Shown piece by piece: positions 51,151 to 59,636 of a stretch of DNA of 64,000 nucleotides. The stretch is from contig JAEWIZ010000019.1 of NCBI GenBank assembly GCA_023386815.1, positions 186,001-250,000 on the forward strand, written 5' to 3'. Under the pieces are notes generated by a model, which searched no databases, had not been told where the DNA came from, and was given only the letters and a program-made list of their open reading frames with translations. This DNA comes from Bacillota bacterium. GTDB lineage: Bacteria; Bacillota; Clostridia; Lachnospirales; Lachnospiraceae. Both the position numbers and the translations under genes were made by a program. Every line of letters begins with the position of its first letter. Position 1 is the first letter of the stretch.

Positions 51151-51281
51151 GTAAAGCTATCTAAAAACCATCAGTATAGCTGGTAATTCATTAACTTAAA
51201 AATTTAGTTGATATCATTTGACTTGCAAATTTCGATAAATAATACTATAATTTGGAATAAATGGCAGGGAGGTAGAGAGGT

Positions 51282-52517
51282 ATGAAGAAACTTAAAAAAT
51301 TTAGTATTGCATTATTATTAATTGGACTTGTATTCCTTTCCGGATGCTCTAAAAAAGAGGACAAAAAGAACGAATTTTCAGTTGGAACATGGAAAGAAAA
51401 CACATTTGAAAACAGTTGGTTAGATATGAGATTTCAGATTAATGATGATTGGTCGATTGCATCGGATGAGGAAATGTCTACGTTAATGGGAGTGGGCGCA
51501 GAATATCTAAGTATATTGAAAGGTTCAGATAAGGAAGCTCTGGAAGCCGCAGCAAAATTGACATCAATTTATGGATTTATGATATATAATATTAATACAT
51601 CCAATACGATTCAGTTGATCTACGAAAATTTAACAAAGACTGTAGGTGGAACTAAATACGATGAGAGGAAATATCTGGATTATATTAAAAAACAGCTTCC
51701 ATCAAATCAATTTAAATTTATTGATGAATCTACAACTAAGGTTGCAGGGAAAACATTCTACACCACAGAGTTTTCCATAAATAATGGTGTCAGTAACTTA
51801 AACCAAAAATATTTATCTTACAAGTTAGATGACTACATGGTATCATTAATTATCAGTTATGACCCAGATAATGAAAAAGAAGTAAATGAGTTTCTAACTA
51901 ACATAACTACTCTCGATGAGAAAGAAAATGTTAAACCAACACAAGCTGCTGAATCCACATTAACACCGGAACCCACATTAACACCGGAGCCTACTTCAAC
52001 ACCAGCACCTACCGTTTCAGTGAATCCTGATTTTAGAGAAGTGACATGGGGTATGACTAAAGAAGAAGTAATAGGGATTGAAGGCACCTCAATAATTGAG
52101 CAAAGTGATGACTGTATTATATATAATTTAGAGGTCATGGGTTTAGATATGTACTTGGCATATTATTTTAATGAAAAAGACCAAGTTTGTGCAGCAACCT
52201 ATATGTCTAACGTAAAACATACAAATCTAAATGATTATATTTTGGATTATAACAACTTAACTGATGCTTTAACAGAAAAATACGGTAAACCTTACGAAGA
52301 TGAAACTGTCTGGAAAAGTGATTTATACAAGAACAACTCGTCATATTGGGGAATGGCAATAAGCGCTGGTGAGTTATTTGATTATGCATCTTGGGATGCA
52401 CAAAATACTAATATAAAAATTTTAATTGATGGCGATAATTATACAATTCATAATCGTATATTTTATACAAGTAAAAATATAGAAGCCCCTGAGACCGATG
52501 CTGCTAGTGGCTTATAA
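51282..52517 (+). CDS. Two-domain lipoprotein with Pro/Thr-rich linker
   Basis: Predicted lipoprotein (411 aa), lipobox LSGC (Cys22). An N-terminal domain (about 30-215, mixed alpha/beta, NSWLDMRFQINDDWSIA) is joined by a repeat linker (TLTPEPTLTPEPTSTP, about 226-241) to a second domain (about 250-400, WGMTKEEVIGIEG) that looks like a small surface-protein fold. I do not recognise a characterised family. It stands alone between the two sugar modules, with terminators on both sides, and its codon use looks somewhat more AT-rich than the transport genes. A surface role is inferred. Confidence 0.8.
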   Translation: MKKLKKFSIALLLIGLVFLSGCSKKEDKKNEFSVGTWKENTFENSWLDMRFQINDDWSIASDEEMSTLMGVGAEYLSILKGSDKEALEAAAKLTSIYGFMIYNINTSNTIQLIYENLTKTVGGTKYDERKYLDYIKKQLPSNQFKFIDESTTKVAGKTFYTTEFSINNGVSNLNQKYLSYKLDDYMVSLIISYDPDNEKEVNEFLTNITTLDEKENVKPTQAAESTLTPEPTLTPEPTSTPAPTVSVNPDFREVTWGMTKEEVIGIEGTSIIEQSDDCIIYNLEVMGLDMYLAYYFNEKDQVCAATYMSNVKHTNLNDYILDYNNLTDALTEKYGKPYEDETVWKSDLYKNNSSYWGMAISAGELFDYASWDAQNTNIKILIDGDNYTIHNRIFYTSKNIEAPETDAASGL

Positions 52518-52558
52518 TATAGGTAAACTTTGCGAATATCCATAATTTTGTAAGATTT

Positions 52559-52612
52559 AAAGGGCACTGAAATAGTCTATTAACTTTAAGTAGGCTTTTT
52601 CAGTGCCCTTTA
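52559..52612 (+). terminator. Terminator of the lipoprotein gene
   Basis: Perfect outer stem AAAGGGCACTGAAA / TTTCAGTGCCCTTT with an inner stem, about 40 bases after the stop. Confidence 0.75.
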
Positions 52613-52709
52613 TATTCTAATAAATACCATTTGCTAAATCCTTCTTTAAGAAATATAATAAAAAAGATTTGGAGGCAGAGAAAAAATTATACAACTTTAC
52701 CACAAAGTG

Positions 52710-52724
52710 TGTTAAAATTTAACA
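52710..52724. promoter_or_regulatory. Palindrome upstream of the module 2 sensor operon
   Basis: TGTTAAA-A-TTTAACA, perfect 7-bp arms around one base, 60 bases before the start. It resembles a Rex-type half-site pair with non-standard spacing, or another operator. No equal site precedes module 1. The rest of 52613-52783 shows nothing clear. Confidence 0.35.
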
Positions 52725-52783
52725 TATAACTCTGAAAATGGACTTGAAATTAAAATTATTAGTATAACAAAGGATGGGTAGTC

Positions 52784-53782
52784 ATGCTAAAAGGGATTTA
52801 TGGTGTGTTAATTGGGATGCTATTAATTATGCTGGTTATGTATGCTGGTCTTATTATGGGTAAGGACAAGGACCTGGAGCAGCAGACCAAGGTTGAGAAT
52901 CCCAGATATCATCTGCAAGTAATTGTTCAGAGTACGAACGAGAATTTTTTGACCACCTTCCAGGAAGGGGCAAAAAAGGCTGGGGAAGAAGATGGAGTCT
53001 ATGTTGAGCTTGTTACCTTAAAGCAATTCAGCGTAAATGATCTCAAGGAAGCAGTAGAGATGGGAGTGAATGCCGGTGTTGATGGTATTGCCCTTCAAGC
53101 AGCGGATATCAGCCAGACAAGGCAGATTATTGAGGATGCAAAGAAGCAGGGGATTGCAATTATGACCTATGAAAATAATAATTATCCTGTTTCTGATACT
53201 CCGGTGGTTGGTACCAATAGTTATAATCTGGGTTATTATGCAGCTAATATGGCGGTGGAAGCGACCAAAGGTAAGGCAGAAGTTGCAGTTATTATCAATA
53301 ACGAAGGTAATGACGGTGAGGAAGAATATAAAAATAATATTATACAGGGTATCCTAGATTCTTTTGATGCCTATAGTACGATGAATATATCGGATGAGAG
53401 CATTTACACCGTGGATACGGATATGTTTGAAGCGGAGGAGATTGCCTCTCATATTATAAATAAACCCAACAAACCTGATTTAATTATCTGTATGGATGAA
53501 AAATGCACACCTGGCATTGCTCAAATTTTCGTCGATAATAATTTAGTTGGTGATATTAAGATAGTTGGATATGGTGTAACTGAGCAGACACTGGATTATA
53601 TTGATCACGGTGTTATTTATGGCATCATTTGCCCTGATGCAAATGAAATTGGCTATGATACCGTGAAACAGCTGGTTCAGTCTCTGGACGGCGAACCCAT
53701 TAGTGGGACGGTCAGTACAGGCTTGTATACCATTGACCGAAAGAATGTAAAAGAATTTCTTGAAAAGTGGAATATGAACTAG
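52784..53782 (+). CDS. Membrane-anchored sugar-binding sensor protein (XylFII-like), module 2
   Basis: Family 4 binding-protein fold (332 aa) anchored by an N-terminal helix (about 4-25), no lipobox. VDGIALQAADISQT and GTNSYNLGYYAA are typical of the fold. It occupies the same place as the sensor of module 1, directly before its kinase (11-base gap), but the ligand-site region is clearly different in sequence, so another sugar is likely. AAGGATGGG precedes the ATG. Confidence 0.83.
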   Translation: MLKGIYGVLIGMLLIMLVMYAGLIMGKDKDLEQQTKVENPRYHLQVIVQSTNENFLTTFQEGAKKAGEEDGVYVELVTLKQFSVNDLKEAVEMGVNAGVDGIALQAADISQTRQIIEDAKKQGIAIMTYENNNYPVSDTPVVGTNSYNLGYYAANMAVEATKGKAEVAVIINNEGNDGEEEYKNNIIQGILDSFDAYSTMNISDESIYTVDTDMFEAEEIASHIINKPNKPDLIICMDEKCTPGIAQIFVDNNLVGDIKIVGYGVTEQTLDYIDHGVIYGIICPDANEIGYDTVKQLVQSLDGEPISGTVSTGLYTIDRKNVKEFLEKWNMN

Positions 53783-53793
53783 AGGGTAGTCGA

Positions 53794-55314
53794 ATGATTA
53801 AAACAAAGAATACAATGACTTTACGTATGAAGCTTTTAGGATTTTTCTTCCTAGCAGTTTCTTTTACCGCTATTGTCGGACTGTATAATTATCAGTCCTC
53901 GAGGGTTTTGATGAGTGATATGACAAGGCTGTTAAATCAAACCCAGGAGATAACTACGATCTATAATGAGCTTGATCAGATACAACTGAGCTTTGAGGAT
54001 TATCTTTCAACCAGAAGCACGGACAGCTTGCTGGCTTATTATAATCATAGTAATTCAATTATGAATCTGAAGCAGCAGTTATTAAAGGATGCTGATTATA
54101 CAGAACGCGGCGTTCGATTAAAGAATATTACGGGTATGATAACTCACTATTTAAGTATTGTAGATCAAGCAGTAATTGCTAAGAGAAATAGTAAAGTGAG
54201 TGAATATAGAGCGGGCTATCAGGAAGCTATGAAGGAGCACACCTATATTGGAAACTATATTGAAGAAATGATGAGTAATGATCTTAGTAATAGCGCTAAG
54301 CAGTATAGAGAAATTCAGCAGGAAGTAGATCAAAGTACAGCATTAAGCTATTCTATGTTTGCCATTTCAGTCATATTAATCTCAATTATTATTATTATCT
54401 TCAGCTTGGAGCTTACAAAGCCTATCACCAAGTTAGCCTCCTATGCGAAGGAAGTCTCCATGGGAAACTTTGATGTTGAAATTAAGGAGCAGAAAACCAG
54501 TCGGGAAATTAACATCTTATATCAGACCTTTAGCAGCATGACAGCAAGTATCCGCAATTATGTAAATGAATTGCAGGAAAAGCAAAGGCTGGAGCGTAAG
54601 CTGAGTGAGGAAAAATTAAATAATCTGAAGATGAAAAGTGCATTGCATGAGGCTGAATTAATGGCATTACAATCCCAGGTGAATCCGCATTTTATTTTTA
54701 ATTCCATAAATATAGGAGCTAAAGTTGCTATGCTCCAGGGAGATGATGTTACCTGTGAGTATCTGGAAAATTTTGCCGATGTATTTCGGTATAACCTAAA
54801 AGGGTTGGGTTACGATGCTACCTTAAAGGAAGAAATATCGAATGTGGAAGCATATATGAATCTTTTGATTACCAGATTTGGAGATGTCATTGATTATCGC
54901 TTGAAGGTTCCGGAGGACGAGAGTGTAAATAACTTTATTTTGCCTAGAATGACACTTCAGCCTTTACTAGAGAATGCTTATATTCATGGTATTAGTAAAT
55001 TTGAGCAGGGTGGAATCATCGAGGTAGAGGTGAAAAAGGAAACGAATAGTTTATTTATCACCGTCTCTAATACAGGGGATGAGATACCGCAGGAAAAGGT
55101 GCAGCTAATACTGAGTCGAAAATATAAAAAAGATAAAACCAAGGAGAAGCAGGGGCACACGACAGGAATTGGTTTGGATAATGTATTGAATCGTTTGAGG
55201 CTTTTTTATAAAAAGGAAGATGTAATGGATATTACTTATAAGGAAGGACGAACGAACGTCATACTTAAACTTCCGTTAAAGAATAAGTATGGGAAGGAAA
55301 AGGAGCATGTATAA
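53794..55314 (+). CDS. LytS-type sensor histidine kinase, module 2
   Basis: Sensor kinase (506 aa): membrane helix (about 16-34), helical extracellular region (about 35-185), second helix (about 186-208), HAMP, coiled coil, His_kinase with His299 in QVNPHFIFNSIN, HATPase with ENAYIHG. Differences from module 1: Val and Ile replace Ile and Leu around the catalytic His, and the usual DNGxG box reads NTGDE, so ATP binding may be weaker. ATG 53794 is chosen over the upstream frame start that lies inside the sensor gene. It overlaps its regulator by 8 bases. Confidence 0.9.
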   Translation: MIKTKNTMTLRMKLLGFFFLAVSFTAIVGLYNYQSSRVLMSDMTRLLNQTQEITTIYNELDQIQLSFEDYLSTRSTDSLLAYYNHSNSIMNLKQQLLKDADYTERGVRLKNITGMITHYLSIVDQAVIAKRNSKVSEYRAGYQEAMKEHTYIGNYIEEMMSNDLSNSAKQYREIQQEVDQSTALSYSMFAISVILISIIIIIFSLELTKPITKLASYAKEVSMGNFDVEIKEQKTSREINILYQTFSSMTASIRNYVNELQEKQRLERKLSEEKLNNLKMKSALHEAELMALQSQVNPHFIFNSINIGAKVAMLQGDDVTCEYLENFADVFRYNLKGLGYDATLKEEISNVEAYMNLLITRFGDVIDYRLKVPEDESVNNFILPRMTLQPLLENAYIHGISKFEQGGIIEVEVKKETNSLFITVSNTGDEIPQEKVQLILSRKYKKDKTKEKQGHTTGIGLDNVLNRLRLFYKKEDVMDITYKEGRTNVILKLPLKNKYGKEKEHV

Positions 55315-56914
55315 AGTACTGATAGTTGATGATGAGCCAATTGCCGTAGAATCAATTGGTTTTATGATAACGAAAAATTTTGATACAGTGGCGCAAATTG
55401 AGAAAGCAAGATCCGGCAAGGATGCTATTGAGAAATCCTATCAATTTCACCCGGATATCATAATCATGGATATTAATATGCCTGGAATCAACGGATTGGA
55501 GGCAATGAAGCAAATTAGAAAGACCAATGAGGCTGTCAGTTTTATCGTGATTTCAGCCTTTGATTATTTTGATTATGCGGTTGAAAGTGTTGCTTTGGGA
55601 GTAGAGGAATATCTTCTTAAGCCGGTCAAGGAGGCAAAATTTATTGAAACCTTCCAGAAGGTATTAGAGCATGTAGAAGAAAACTATGCTAAGCGCAGAC
55701 AGATTTTAGAGCAGCAGGAACGTCTGGAGATGATCATACCGATTTTAGAGGCCGGATTTATGAACTCTCTTTGTATGTATGGACAGGATACAACACAATT
55801 AGCACATTATTGCGAACTCTTTGGTTATCAGTCTTTCAGTGGATATGTTATGGCAATTGAATTTGGACAGAAAACCAACGATCAGATTGAGAATAAGATT
55901 GGAGCTGGAATCCATGGCGAGCGTATGTACGAGGAATATAAGAATATTATTAAATCCTCTCTTGATTGCATTGTAAGTCCAATCATGTTAAATCGAATTA
56001 TCGTATATGTATTCGTAACTGGAGAAGAAGGGGAATATGAGCAGAAGGCGAAAGCTGTAAAATCAGCGCAGCGGATCATGGAGCGTGCAGCTCGTATCTA
56101 TCCTGATATTTTTATTGGAATCGGTAATTTTCATAAAGAAATCAATTATGCCAAAAAATCCTATCAGGAGGCGCTGCATGCGCTTCGTACACTTGCAATT
56201 GGTGATTCACTAAATGATAATCTGCAAAGTCATATTTTGCATGAGGATGATATTATTGAGAAAAGTGAGGAGCAGGCAAGTGATTATGAGGAGCTGTTAG
56301 AATCAGAGTTATTTACAAAAGTATCAGATTCTGACCCGGTCTCTGTGCAGTTGTCCTTTGTACAGTTATATGAGAGAATGAGCTCTGATCCGAACATTGA
56401 TTTTGATGCAGTTAAGAAGTGGATGATCAGTATGGTGGTTGGCTTTGAAAAACGTTTTGAAAAGGTACTTAATAATAATTACTATAAGGTGCTGGATGAA
56501 ATTATAGGAGCGAAAGAGGAGGAAGCCCTATATAATATCGGAAAGCGCTATATTAATGAAACGATCAACCAAATTATGGAAGGAAGGCAGAATAAAGCAA
56601 ATTCCATTATTGAAAAGGCAGATAAATATATTTTGGAGCATTACAATGAGGATATCTCGCTGGATGAAATTGCACAGCATGTGAATTTAAGCTCCTATTA
56701 TTTTAGTAGATTTTATAAAAATGCTACTGGCACCAATTTCACTGATAAGATGGTAATGTTGAGAATGGACAAAGCGAAGGAGCTGTTAAAGCAGGAGGAG
56801 TTGTCGGTAAAAGACGTATCCTACATGGTCGGATATTCAGATCCGAATTATTTTTCTAAAATCTTTAAAAAGATAACGGGATTTAATGCAAGTGAATATA
56901 AAAGGTTGAAATAG
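55307..56914 (+). CDS. YesN-type AraC response regulator, module 2
   Basis: Response regulator (535 aa): receiver domain with Asp55 (MDINMPG) and Lys in LLKPVK; middle domain (about 130-425); AraC DNA-binding pair (about 430-533) with EIAQHVNLSSYYFSRFYKNA and DVSYMVGYSDPNYFSK. It overlaps the kinase gene by 8 bases (AAGGAG precedes ATG 55307). Same layout as the regulator of module 1, sequence clearly diverged. Confidence 0.92.
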   Translation: MYKVLIVDDEPIAVESIGFMITKNFDTVAQIEKARSGKDAIEKSYQFHPDIIIMDINMPGINGLEAMKQIRKTNEAVSFIVISAFDYFDYAVESVALGVEEYLLKPVKEAKFIETFQKVLEHVEENYAKRRQILEQQERLEMIIPILEAGFMNSLCMYGQDTTQLAHYCELFGYQSFSGYVMAIEFGQKTNDQIENKIGAGIHGERMYEEYKNIIKSSLDCIVSPIMLNRIIVYVFVTGEEGEYEQKAKAVKSAQRIMERAARIYPDIFIGIGNFHKEINYAKKSYQEALHALRTLAIGDSLNDNLQSHILHEDDIIEKSEEQASDYEELLESELFTKVSDSDPVSVQLSFVQLYERMSSDPNIDFDAVKKWMISMVVGFEKRFEKVLNNNYYKVLDEIIGAKEEEALYNIGKRYINETINQIMEGRQNKANSIIEKADKYILEHYNEDISLDEIAQHVNLSSYYFSRFYKNATGTNFTDKMVMLRMDKAKELLKQEELSVKDVSYMVGYSDPNYFSKIFKKITGFNASEYKRLK

Positions 56915-57036
56915 TACCCGGTTTGAGCTTGCTTTTAAATAGAAAAAGGCAAAAAAGTTTTGGTAATAAGTAAAAGGTAATTGTCGCGCTTAAATAATTT
57001 ATGATGCTATCTTTTATAGCAGAATGGAGGAGAATT

Positions 57037-58092
57037 ATGGGGAGAACGCCTTTGCTTAAACTTATGATGTTGATTGCAATTACAGCCTTTAACGTCATAG
57101 CCTTATCAGGATGCAAGGTGGATACAAAAGAAATTGGCAAAACGAATGAGGAGGAGGAGATCGTTGTTGGCTTTTCAATGGGTACCTTGCTGGAGGATAG
57201 GTGGATTAGGGACAGGGATATCTTTATGGCAGAAGCAGAGCAAAATGGTATCAAGGTAATTGTCAATAATGCGAACAACGACTCGGATCTGCAGTACGAA
57301 CAAGTAAAAGAGATGCTAAAACAGAACATTGATGTTTTGGTCATAGCACCCAATGACTGTTACAGTGAGGCTAGATGTGTAAAAGCAGCGAAGGAAAAGA
57401 ATGTACCTGTTATTTCATATGATCGCTTGGTAGGGAACGCAGATGTAGATGCGTATATTTCCTTTGACCACACTCAGGTTGGGACGCTGATGGCATCCTA
57501 TCTTGTGGATAAGGTTCCAGAAGGTGGATATATGATAGTTAATGGAAGTGATACAGACACCAATTCCAAGATGATTTATAACGGTGCTATGAATGTATTA
57601 CAACCCTACATCGATAGCGGTAAGGTCCAGATATTAGCACAAACAAGTGTGGAGGGCTGGAAGAGAGAAAATGCCTACGATTTTGTTGCTGATGAACTAA
57701 AGGAACATAGTCAGGAAGTAAAAGCCATTCTCTGTGGAAATGACTCCATGGCCTGGGGAGTTATTGACGCTTTGTCGGAGGCACAGATTGCAGAACAGGT
57801 GACGGTAGTGGGGCAGGATGCAGATTTAGTGGCTTGCCAGCGTATTGTCAATGGAAAGCAGGCATTGACTGTATACAAGCCAATCAAGAATTTGGTTGAA
57901 ATGACAGTAGAAGAATGCAAGAAATTAGTGAATGGTGAACAAATTGACAGTCAAGGCACAATTAATGATGGAACATATGAAGTACCATATATTTTCATTG
58001 AAGTTGAAGCAGTAACGAAGGATAATATTGACGATACAGTAATTAAGGATGGCTTTCATCTGTATGAAGATGTGTATCAGACAGGAGAATAA
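57037..58092 (+). CDS. Sugar-binding lipoprotein (XylF-like), module 2
   Basis: Lipoprotein (351 aa), lipobox LSGC near residue 26, family 4 binding domain. DRWIRDRDIFMAEAEQNG, VISYDRLVGNADVDAYISFDH, GQDADLVACQRIV and TINDGTYEVPY match the module 1 protein at 45552 motif by motif. ATG 57037 follows GGAGGAG. It is the last gene before the terminator at 58150. Confidence 0.9.
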   Translation: MGRTPLLKLMMLIAITAFNVIALSGCKVDTKEIGKTNEEEEIVVGFSMGTLLEDRWIRDRDIFMAEAEQNGIKVIVNNANNDSDLQYEQVKEMLKQNIDVLVIAPNDCYSEARCVKAAKEKNVPVISYDRLVGNADVDAYISFDHTQVGTLMASYLVDKVPEGGYMIVNGSDTDTNSKMIYNGAMNVLQPYIDSGKVQILAQTSVEGWKRENAYDFVADELKEHSQEVKAILCGNDSMAWGVIDALSEAQIAEQVTVVGQDADLVACQRIVNGKQALTVYKPIKNLVEMTVEECKKLVNGEQIDSQGTINDGTYEVPYIFIEVEAVTKDNIDDTVIKDGFHLYEDVYQTGE

Positions 58093-58149
58093 AGTTAAAA
58101 ATATAATGGTTAAATATAAAAGGATTTAATTATAATTAATACTAAAATG

Positions 58150-58213
58150 AAAGAACTGTGAAATTTTGCGCTTTAGTAAAATAAAGTGTGCAATATTTTA
58201 CAGTTCTTTTTTT
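58150..58213 (+). terminator. Terminator between the two halves of module 2
   Basis: Long imperfect stem AAAGAACTGTGAAATTTTGC / GTGCAATATTTTACAGTTCT ending in seven T residues. Same position in the module as the terminator at 46915. Confidence 0.85.
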
Positions 58214-58368
58214 GCAAAAAAATTAATGGGCAAAATAGTCATAATGCATAACAACGCACTCCATTGTTAAAAATAATTGTATGATGTAGTATAAAAAAGT
58301 AACAACGAGCTATGCTAAATAGCGAAATGGTACAAATAAAAATTTTAAAAGAAGGATGGAATGAGGGT

Positions 58369-59538
58369 ATGAAGAAAATTATTGCAATGCTACTTTGCTT
58401 AAGCCTCGTGTTTTCATTAGCGGCTTGCGGCAGCAAGAACACAGGTTCAAACGGCGACACATCTAACAACGGGGGATCCACTGGAACAGAGGCTACAAAG
58501 GCTCCAGCTAAGAATGATGGTTCAGTAGATGTGGGTATCGTTCTTCCAACAAAGGATGAGCCAAGATGGTTACAGGATCAGGCAAGATTTGAAGATGTTA
58601 TTTCCTCTACTGATTATACAGTAGAAGTATTATTCAGCCAAGGTTCTTCCGCAAATGAAAAAACTAACGTTGAAACTTTAATAGCTAAGGGAATCAAGGT
58701 TCTTATCATCTGTGCACAGGATGCAGCAGCGGCAGCAGCTGCTGTAGAAGAAGCGAAAGACGCTGGTGTAATCGTAATTTCTTACGACCGTCTGATTACT
58801 GATACAGATGCAATTGATTATTATGTAACTTTCGACAGTGTAGCAGTTGGTGCAGCAATGGGTCAATACTTAGTTGACAACGCTACAGGTACTGGCAATC
58901 CGTTATACTTATATGCTGGTGCAGCAACAGACAACAACGCTTTCTTATTCTTTGAAGGTGCTTGGAATATCTTACAGCCTAAGATTGCAGACGGAACATT
59001 CGTAATCAAGAACTCCTCAGAAGCAGTTGCAGTACAGGATAAGGCTACTTTAACTCGTGACGAGCAGTCAGCTATTATCGGACAGGTAACTACGAACTGG
59101 GATTTCAACGAAGCAAAATCAAAAGCAGAAGCTCATTTGACATCTGCAGCAGCTGCTGATAAGGGTCAATGCTATGTATTAGCTCCTAACGATGGTACAG
59201 CACGTTCTATCGCTGACGTATTTGCAGCCGACGCTGACGTTAAAGGTTACTTTATCACAGGTCAGGACGCAGAGGTTGCTTCCGTTCAATATATCATTGA
59301 TGGAAAACAGTCTATGACAGTATTCAAAGATACACGTACTTTAGCTGCTGATGCTATGAACATGGCAATTGAAGTAATTGAAGGAAAGACACCAGCTACA
59401 GATTCAACTTATAATAACTTAGCAAAGGATGTTCCTTCTAAGCAGACCGCTACAGTAGTAGTTACCAAGGATACTGTTAAATCAGCTTTGATTGACTCCG
59501 GCTACTATGATGCATCTGAATTTACTGGTTTAGAATAA
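58369..59538 (+). CDS. chvE: ChvE-like multiple-sugar-binding lipoprotein, module 2
   Basis: Binding lipoprotein (389 aa), lipobox LAAC (Cys20), Gly/Ser/Asn-rich linker, family 4 domain of the ChvE type (VGIVLPTKDEPRWLQDQ, VIVISYDRLI, YAGAATDNNA, FITGQDAEV, TVFKDTRTL). A poly-alanine run (about residue 122-130, QDAAAAAAAVEEA) is unusual. GAGGGT and GAAGGA lie before ATG 58369; the frame is open back to 58312. Codon use is strongly biased, as in a highly expressed gene. Confidence 0.92.
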   Translation: MKKIIAMLLCLSLVFSLAACGSKNTGSNGDTSNNGGSTGTEATKAPAKNDGSVDVGIVLPTKDEPRWLQDQARFEDVISSTDYTVEVLFSQGSSANEKTNVETLIAKGIKVLIICAQDAAAAAAAVEEAKDAGVIVISYDRLITDTDAIDYYVTFDSVAVGAAMGQYLVDNATGTGNPLYLYAGAATDNNAFLFFEGAWNILQPKIADGTFVIKNSSEAVAVQDKATLTRDEQSAIIGQVTTNWDFNEAKSKAEAHLTSAAAADKGQCYVLAPNDGTARSIADVFAADADVKGYFITGQDAEVASVQYIIDGKQSMTVFKDTRTLAADAMNMAIEVIEGKTPATDSTYNNLAKDVPSKQTATVVVTKDTVKSALIDSGYYDASEFTGLE

Positions 59539-59571
59539 CACAGACTAAATTAATAGTTTAAGTCATATCAT

Positions 59572-59615
59572 GAGACCGGTTTAAGAATACCAAACGATAT
59601 TTTTAAGCCGGTCTC
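59572..59615 (+). other. Intercistronic hairpin after the ChvE-like gene, module 2
   Basis: Stem GAGACCGGTTTAA / TTAAGCCGGTCTC with an 18-base loop and no T-run; same place and probable use as the hairpin at 48327. Confidence 0.65.
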
Positions 59616-59636
59616 CAATTGAAGGAAGGATAAGTA

